NCBI RefSeq assembly: GCF_025452195.1
Contig: NZ_CP104971.1
Span: 62,001-126,000, forward strand
Length of the DNA: 64,000 nucleotides
Origin: Phyllobacterium zundukense
GTDB taxonomy: Bacteria > Pseudomonadota > Alphaproteobacteria > Rhizobiales > Rhizobiaceae
Direction of reading: 5' to 3'
In this document: positions 58,980 to 64,000 of the stretch, piece after piece
Layout: the number at the start of each line of letters is the position of its first letter
Numbering within the stretch: position 1 is the first letter of the stretch
Notes under the pieces: generated by a model
Databases searched by the model: none
Told to the model about the DNA's origin: nothing
What the model saw: the letters and a program-made list of their open reading frames with translations, nothing else
Translations under genes and position numbers: made by a program

Positions 58980-59240
58980 TTAAATTCCTGAACCGTCAAG
59001 GTGCTTGGTGTCCTCGCCTTCCCAAGGTGGGGGCATAGAAGTACGATCCAGATTGGCAGAGGGCATCGGCATCCAGCATTTTAATTCCGGCTCGGCATAT
59101 TCGACGATACGGCCGGGTGACGAATCAGAGGCGCGCCAACCTTCGGCGCCGAACTGGTCGCCATTAGACCAATAAGCGAGATCAACTTCGGCCGGCCCCT
59201 GTTCGGATGGGCGGATTGTTACAAGGATTCTGACTGCCAT
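58980..59240 (-). CDS. Small hypothetical protein with DUF551-like end
   Basis: An 86-residue product from ATG 59240. The middle (AEVDLAYWSNGDQFGAEGWR, then IVEYAEPELKCWMPMP) follows the DUF551 pattern seen in phage and mobile-element proteins (..WYD..ITHWMPLPEPP). An overlapping upstream frame (59182-59382) lacks family-like content. Function unknown. Confidence 0.5.
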   Translation of the reverse strand: MAVRILVTIRPSEQGPAEVDLAYWSNGDQFGAEGWRASDSSPGRIVEYAEPELKCWMPMPSANLDRTSMPPPWEGEDTKHLDGSGI

Positions 59241-59567
59241 CTTTCGGCGCTCGCCATTTGGCGCCAGCGGTTTGGGTCGTCCATCGTTTTCCTTTTGAAT
59301 TGCTATGGCTTGCAAGTGTCGCCTCACCATTGAATGCCGTCAACTCAAACTTTTTCACAGCCATCCTGCGAATTCGCCACATACTGCAGCTTCACATCCA
59401 TACAACTTTTGCCGCTGGTGGTTGGTCTGCTCGCTTGCATCTGCGCTACAATCGAAATCGGTGAAAATTGACCAGGTGTGCCAACACTCGGCGTCGCTTC
59501 ATATTCCACAGCACAATTCCTGGACGTTCAGAAGCCGCCAGTGTTGTAGCCTGAAGGTTAGCGGGCA

Positions 59568-61334
59568 CTACATTTTCGGCGGCTCGTTTAGGTTTAGCGC
59601 CGGCGGCGCGGGTACCGAGGGATCGGATGGACGCTTGCCGAAGGGTGGTGAACTCAAATCGTTACCAGCTCCGCCACCAAGGCCTCTTCCCAATCCGCCA
59701 CCCAGACCATCGCCTGGGTCGAAACCTGGTATTTCGATCTTCATTGTTGCCGGATCGACCACGGGACCCGAGCCTTTGTAGTGCATTACCATTTGCGGAA
59801 ATGCGATCGTCAATCCTATCATTATCACCTGGATGCAGACGAAGGGTACAGCGCCCCAATAAATTTGGCCGGTGGTGACGGGCTGAATTTTCTTTCCAGT
59901 TATTTTGTCGAGATAAGGCACCTTTGCTGCGACGGACCGCAGATAGAACAGGGCGAAACCGAACGGCGGGTGCATGAAGCTCGTTTGCATGTTGATGCCA
60001 AGCAGAATGCCGAACCAGATCAAATCGATCCCAAGTTTGTCGGCAGCAGGCGCGAGCAGAGGCACGATTATAAAGGCGAGCTCGAAGAAATCGAGGAAGA
60101 AGGCCAGGAAAAATACCAGCACATTGACGACGACAAGAAACCCGACCTCACCACCGGGTAGCCCGATAAGCAGATGCTCAACCCACACGTGACCGTTTAC
60201 GCCATAAAAGGTCAACGAGAAGACGCGCGCTCCTAGCAGGATAAACATCACAAATGACGACAGCCGTGTTGTGGAGGCTAACGCTTGACTTATGACGCTC
60301 AAGCTGAGCCGCCCTTTTGAGGCGGCCATGATCAAAGCACCCACCGCACCCATTGCACCACCTTCGGTCGGTGTTGCAATGCCGAGGAAAATTGTCCCGA
60401 GAACGAGAAAGATCAAGGCAAGGGGCGGTATCATGACGATGATGACTTGCTGGGCCAAGCGGGACATCAGGTTAAGTCCGAAAGACCGGTCAGCAAGAGC
60501 AAACCCATAGATGAGGACAGTTGCAAGCGTTGCGCCCCAAATATCGGCGTTTGATCCGGCGAAAGTCGCAAGCAGAAGACTGGCTCCATAGGCACCAGCA
60601 CCGGCGATGACGAGTGTGACGATGAGTGAGGCAATGCCAGAGCCCAAAGTGCGGGCTTCGATAGGAAGGGCGGGCATGGAATCCCGCTTCCAGAACGTCA
60701 TTAGGAAGATATAGCCAACATAGAGGCCGGTCAGAACAAGACCGGGAATAAGTGCACCGTGATACATATCTCCGACCGAACGGCCCAGCTGGTCGGCGAG
60801 AACGATCAGAACCAGAGACGGCGGGATGATCTGGGCCAAAGTTCCAGAGGCCGCAATAACCCCGGATGCAACGCGGCGGTCATACCCGTAACGCAACATG
60901 ATAGGTAGCGATATCAGGCCCATTGCGATCACGGACGCAGCGACCACGCCAGTGGTCGCCGCAAGAAGCGCCCCAACGAAAACAACGGCATAGGCCAAGC
61001 CACCCCGGACCGGTCCAAACAGTTGGCCAATCGTATCGAGCAGGTCTTCTGCCATGCCGGAGCGCTCGAGGACTATACCCATGAAAGTGAAGAAAGGAAT
61101 GGCAAGAAGAGTTTCATTGGACATTGTGCCCCAGAAGCGTTCGGGCAACGCATAAAGCAAGGGCCAGGAGAGCGTGATGCTCCCGTTAGAATACGGTGCC
61201 AGTTGGACGCCCGCGAAAAAGAACAGCAAGCCGTTGGCCGCAAGGGCAAAGGCCACCGGGTAACCGATCAACATGAAGATGATCAGGGAAGCGAACATAA
61301 TTGGCGCCATGTTTTGCGCAATAAACTCAATCAT
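59568..61334 (-). CDS. TRAP transporter large membrane subunit (DctM)
   Basis: A 588-residue inner-membrane protein with about 13 hydrophobic segments. It is the ion-coupled translocation subunit of a tripartite ATP-independent transporter. Typical marks are FFTFMGIVLERSGMAEDLLD, then GASGTLAQIIPPS-like ASGTLAQIIPPSLVLIVLAD and GIATPTEGGAMGAVGAL. The length fits the long DctM subgroup. The C-terminal 60 residues form an unusual Gly/Pro-rich hydrophilic tail (DPGDGLGGGLGRGLGGGAGN). ATG 61334 overlaps the dctQ stop by 8 bases. Confidence 0.93.
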   Translation of the reverse strand: MIEFIAQNMAPIMFASLIIFMLIGYPVAFALAANGLLFFFAGVQLAPYSNGSITLSWPLLYALPERFWGTMSNETLLAIPFFTFMGIVLERSGMAEDLLDTIGQLFGPVRGGLAYAVVFVGALLAATTGVVAASVIAMGLISLPIMLRYGYDRRVASGVIAASGTLAQIIPPSLVLIVLADQLGRSVGDMYHGALIPGLVLTGLYVGYIFLMTFWKRDSMPALPIEARTLGSGIASLIVTLVIAGAGAYGASLLLATFAGSNADIWGATLATVLIYGFALADRSFGLNLMSRLAQQVIIVMIPPLALIFLVLGTIFLGIATPTEGGAMGAVGALIMAASKGRLSLSVISQALASTTRLSSFVMFILLGARVFSLTFYGVNGHVWVEHLLIGLPGGEVGFLVVVNVLVFFLAFFLDFFELAFIIVPLLAPAADKLGIDLIWFGILLGINMQTSFMHPPFGFALFYLRSVAAKVPYLDKITGKKIQPVTTGQIYWGAVPFVCIQVIMIGLTIAFPQMVMHYKGSGPVVDPATMKIEIPGFDPGDGLGGGLGRGLGGGAGNDLSSPPFGKRPSDPSVPAPPALNLNEPPKM

Positions 61335-61923
61335 TGCGCGCCTCCGCAAAAGCCACTTCCTGTTCCGCAATTTCCTCAAGGGACATCGGGGGGTTAGGGT
61401 CCGGTATATCTCCGCGGATCACGGCAACTTTCTTAATAATCTCTGAAATCCCTTGTATGCCGAGGAGGAGAAAGCCAATCAGTAGGACGAGTTTGGCCGG
61501 CCACAGGATCAAGCCACCTGCGCTGGAAGAAACCTCGCCACTATCATAGGAAAGCCTGACGTAAGGGATGAAGTAGGAAATCATCAGAATGACGAATGGC
61601 ATGAGAAATGCCACATGTCCGAACAGATCGATCCAGTGCTGAACGCGACGGGAAAAAGCTCCATAGACAATGTCAATACGAATATGTTCGTTCTGGTGTA
61701 GCGTATATGCGGCTGCGAGCATAAAGGCGCCCCCGAAAAGGTACCACTGCAGTTCCAGCCAGGAATTCGAGGACATATTGAACGTCTTGCGAATGACCGC
61801 ATTGCCGGCGCTGACGATGACCGCCAAAAAAATAAGCCAAGCTACATAACGTCCGATGAATTCGTTGATACGATCAATTGTTCTCGATAGCGCGAGTAAA
61901 GCCGACACAGATTCCCTCCCCAT
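61327..61923 (-). CDS. TRAP transporter small membrane subunit (DctQ)
   Basis: A 198-residue protein with four membrane helices (first at about 27-46, VAWLIFLAVIVSAGNAVIRK), including the conserved WLELQWYLFGGAFMLAAAYT and HIRIDIVYG segments of DctQ. It pairs with DctM. It is the first gene of the minus-strand operon. The first 46 bases of the gene and its upstream region are duplicated about 1 kb away (62936-63135). Confidence 0.92.
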   Translation of the reverse strand: MGRESVSALLALSRTIDRINEFIGRYVAWLIFLAVIVSAGNAVIRKTFNMSSNSWLELQWYLFGGAFMLAAAYTLHQNEHIRIDIVYGAFSRRVQHWIDLFGHVAFLMPFVILMISYFIPYVRLSYDSGEVSSSAGGLILWPAKLVLLIGFLLLGIQGISEIIKKVAVIRGDIPDPNPPMSLEEIAEQEVAFAEARND

Positions 61924-62077
61924 GGATTATGCGGCTGAACACAAAGACCGCCGCTTCTCCGTCCCGCGGTATGGTGGTCGGTCTCTTTCAGCCTCGACTT
62001 AATAGATATATCGGCTTGTCACGTTATCGGCGATTGGTCAAATGAAGCTCTCTGCCAGGATTTCAGTCGAGCTGCCG
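61878..62077. repeat. 200-bp direct repeat, copy 1 (contains dctQ start)
   Basis: About 92 percent identical by eye to 62936-63135, in the same orientation. It covers the first 15 codons of dctQ and about 155 bases upstream. Confidence 0.88.
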
Positions 62078-62283
62078 ATCGTGGCACGGCCTTTCGTAGT
62101 CGTCACTTTCCGAAACAGATGCCGCCGACCGAAGTCGAAATCCAGCGTCATGTGGGAAGAGGCGGTCGCGTGGCAGGACCCAGCTGTTTCGGCGACAATT
62201 GGTTGCCGAAGATGGTGACGCTTATCGATCTCCCACTTGCCCAAGCAGCAAGATCGAGCTTAGCGTGGACGGAGGTCGTCAGT

Positions 62284-62769
62284 TCAACGTTCCAGCAGCG
62301 ACCTGGATTGGCGATTACCAGACTCGATTAAGTAAGCGGTGACTATATTACGCAGCCATGCGAACACACCGCGCTCTGGCCTGCCAACTGCCTTGCGAAT
62401 GTAGTGGGCTGCGATCGCCGCACTGACGGTCGCGCCGAAATGACAGTAGCACGTGATCTTGTGCAATTGTCTGTCGGACAGTTCGAAAAATCGCTTCGCT
62501 TCACCGTAACTGTCGTCTTTCAATCCACCTGCTCGGAAGACTGAATCCTCGAAGGCCACTGAGATCGGCGAACCCTCGCTGCGCATGGCCGTACGCTCTC
62601 TGGCTGGCTGATACTCGGTCTCGGGCAGTGTCGCGAGGCGCCGTTCGGGTTTCTGTTCGAGGAGCTGTGCCCAGCGTTCAAGGCGTCCGTTGCGCGACAT
62701 GGCTTGGTGCGGATAGTCTTGATCGACCTCGGCGACGCTCTGCAGTTGCTCGAGTACATGGTGCTTCAT
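62284..62769 (-). CDS. Conserved hypothetical protein (MKHH family, copy 2)
   Basis: A 161-residue protein from ATG 62769 with GAGGAGG upstream, paralogous to the product of 24413-24811 over about 125 residues (MKHHVLEQLQSVAEVDQDYP, then DSYGEAKRFFELSDRQLHKI and CYCHFGATVSAAIAAHYI). This copy continues for another 30 residues. About 90 bases upstream are also conserved between the two loci, including ATCGTGATTGGACTTC and GGGCGGACCAACTATCGTT. It sits between two copies of the dctQ start region. Confidence 0.72.
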   Translation of the reverse strand: MKHHVLEQLQSVAEVDQDYPHQAMSRNGRLERWAQLLEQKPERRLATLPETEYQPARERTAMRSEGSPISVAFEDSVFRAGGLKDDSYGEAKRFFELSDRQLHKITCYCHFGATVSAAIAAHYIRKAVGRPERGVFAWLRNIVTAYLIESGNRQSRSLLER

Positions 62770-62935
62770 TTTCGCCTCCTCTAACGATAGTTGGTCCGCC
62801 CATTCCCGATTTATATCCTTGGCAAATGTGGCTCCCACGAATTTGGAAGTCCAATCACGATAATGCCGTCCACTCGCCGGAAGAAGAATTCGCCGTCAAG
62901 CAGCGAAGGCACTGCTCCCATCTAGGCGCCGCCCG

Positions 62936-63135
62936 TTGTTCTCGATAGCGCGAGTAAAGCCGACACAGATTCCCTTCCCATGGATTGTGCGGCTGAACAC
63001 AAAGACCGCCGCTTCTCAGTCCCGCGTCATGTTGGTCGGTCTCTTTCAGCCTCGCCTCAATAGGTATATCGGCTTGTCACGGTTATCGGCGATTGGTCAA
63101 ATGAAGCTCTCTGCTAGGTTTTCAATCGACTGCCG
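62936..63135. repeat. 200-bp direct repeat, copy 2 (orphan dctQ start)
   Basis: On the minus strand it contains MGRESVSALLALSRT of dctQ (from ATG 62981), then breaks off into unrelated sequence at 62936. It differs from copy 1 by about 15 substitutions or small indels. Confidence 0.88.
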
Positions 63136-63315
63136 TTATGTCTTTCACTTCGCCATGCCGTGCAGTCGGCAAATATGAATAGCAAAGGTTGGACGTTTGG
63201 TATGTGGTGGGTGCCAGTCGCGCGGTAGAGATCAACGCTTTCTCGCGCCGTGAGGTTGACAATCCCTTTCATGGTTACGATCCTTGCCTCCTTAATAAGG
63301 GATAAGGGGAACACA
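63136..63315. other. Upstream region of the TAXI receptor gene
   Basis: A minus-strand frame from ATG 63272 (MKGIVNLTARESVDLYRATG) with an AAGGAGG 14 bases upstream runs into the duplicated segment and may be a truncated gene. No clear promoter motif. Confidence 0.35.
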
Positions 63316-64000
63316 ATGAAATTCTTCAAAAACTTTCGATTTGTAGCCGCAATGCTCATTGTTGGCGCGGCAGTTGGATCAGGCCTCGCCATCGCGCAGA
63401 CACCGGCGTTTTTCCGTATCGGAACTGGAGGGACTGCTGGAACCTACTATCCCATCGGAGGTCTAATCGCGAATGCCATTTCCGGCAGCGGTGACAAAGG
63501 AGTTTCTGGCCTTGTGGCAACGGCAGTCTCGTCGAACGGTTCCGTCGCCAATATCAACGCGATTCAGGGCGGCGCACTGGAGTCGGGGTTCTCTCAATCC
63601 GACGTTGCCTATTGGGCGCATAGCGGTACAGGGCTCTATGAAGGCAAAGGTAAGGTCGAAGATTTGCGGCTGATCGCAACACTTTATCCCGAAACGATCC
63701 ATCTGGTTGCCCGTAAGGGCGCAGAAATAAAATCTGTGGCGGACCTCAAAGGCAAGCGAGTTTCGCTCGATGAACCTGGCTCTGGCACAATCGTCGATGC
63801 GCGCATCGTGCTAGGTGCCTATGGCCTTACCGAAAAGGATATCAAAGCCGAGTACCTCAAACCGGGACCCGCAGGGGACCGCTTGCGCGATGGCGCGCTC
63901 GATGCTTATTTCTTCGTCGGCGGCTATCCGACAGGGGCAATTTCGGAACTTGCGACCTCAAGCGGCATTTCGCTTGTGCCGCTAACTGGACCCGAAGCCG
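63316..64000 (+). CDS. TRAP transporter solute receptor, TAXI family (partial)
   Basis: The first 228 residues of a periplasmic binding protein, open at the right edge. The signal peptide (FVAAMLIVGAAVGSGLAIAQ) is followed by the TAXI signature FFRIGTGGTAGTYYPIGGLI and typical segments LVATAVSSNGSVANINAIQG, SGFSQSDVAYWAHSG, and VADLKGKRVSLDEPGSGTIV. It would capture the substrate and deliver it to TRAP membrane subunits. It is divergent from dctQM; the repeat-flanked insert lies between. ATG 63316 has AAGGGG upstream. Confidence 0.95.
   Translation, partial: MKFFKNFRFVAAMLIVGAAVGSGLAIAQTPAFFRIGTGGTAGTYYPIGGLIANAISGSGDKGVSGLVATAVSSNGSVANINAIQGGALESGFSQSDVAYWAHSGTGLYEGKGKVEDLRLIATLYPETIHLVARKGAEIKSVADLKGKRVSLDEPGSGTIVDARIVLGAYGLTEKDIKAEYLKPGPAGDRLRDGALDAYFFVGGYPTGAISELATSSGISLVPLTGPEA

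Noticed and set aside
62628..62948. A 106-codon plus-strand frame
   Set aside because: It is antisense to the MKHH-family gene and runs into the direct repeat.
1..64000. CRISPR arrays, rRNA genes and complete tRNA genes
   Set aside because: No regularly spaced repeats, rRNA-like sequence or full cloverleaf was seen; only one tRNA 3' end fragment is present.

Overview
The window reads as an alphaproteobacterium of the order Hyphomicrobiales (Rhizobiales), probably near Mesorhizobium, Phyllobacterium or Brucella. The evidence is several DUF982 genes, a DUF768-like gene, an IalB-family protein, a DUF1127 protein, an Hfq of the rhizobial type, promoters matching the alphaproteobacterial general-stress sigma factor EcfG, and LexA boxes of the alphaproteobacterial GTTC-N7-GTTC form. 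It looks like an accessory region: intact genes alternate with insertion-sequence debris, truncated genes and many frameshifted copies.

Layout. 1-2.6 kb: the end of a type I secretion ABC ATPase, its HlyD-type adaptor and a small unknown gene. 2.6-8.1 kb: decayed DNA with small genes (DUF982, HTH proteins, exported proteins) and remnants of a ferredoxin, an AraC regulator and an autotransporter barrel. 8.1-20.6 kb: an IalB-family secreted protein and a single 3882-codon autotransporter adhesin with a triplicated module. 20.7-24.8 kb: small hypotheticals, a second-type hfq with a TTG start, a cupin and DUF982 debris. 25-28.1 kb: IS6-family debris around fragments of groEL and ardC, with an EcfG-controlled ferritin-like/SnoaL pair between them. 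28.2-31.9 kb: two LysR regulators and a short-chain dehydrogenase. 32.4-33.2 kb: a complete IS6-family element.

33.5-44.8 kb is the most unusual part. It looks like an integrated element or prophage remnant. It has a four-gene lysis cassette (holin, SAR endolysin, overlapping spanins) with no head, tail or packaging genes. It also has small membrane and zinc-ribbon proteins, a candidate ribosomally made peptide locus (putative precursor plus MvdC/MvdD-like ATP-grasp ligase), an SRAP protein and a zinc-ribbon protein that share a region with two LexA boxes, a tandem pair of SANT/Myb-like proteins, an excisionase and a tyrosine integrase. The integrase starts about 170 bp from a 28-nt tRNA 3' end and carries an apparent one-base deletion in a homopolymer.

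45-50.8 kb: small secreted and membrane proteins, a DUF1127 protein, a TPR-DsrE fusion divergent from an AraC regulator, a YqjD-like protein behind a perfect EcfG promoter, a DUF768-like gene and a 355-bp MITE with IS21-like ends. 51.4-59.2 kb: a GAF-GGDEF-EAL protein, an alkaline-phosphatase-superfamily enzyme, frameshifted TetR and LysR genes, an L,D-transpeptidase and a RidA protein. 59.5-64 kb: TRAP permease genes dctM and dctQ, divergent from a TAXI-type receptor that runs off the window; between them a 200-bp sequence containing the dctQ start is duplicated around an inserted gene.

Many genes here are broken by single-base indels while long neighbours are intact. This fits a decaying accessory region, but sequencing indels cannot be excluded from the sequence alone.
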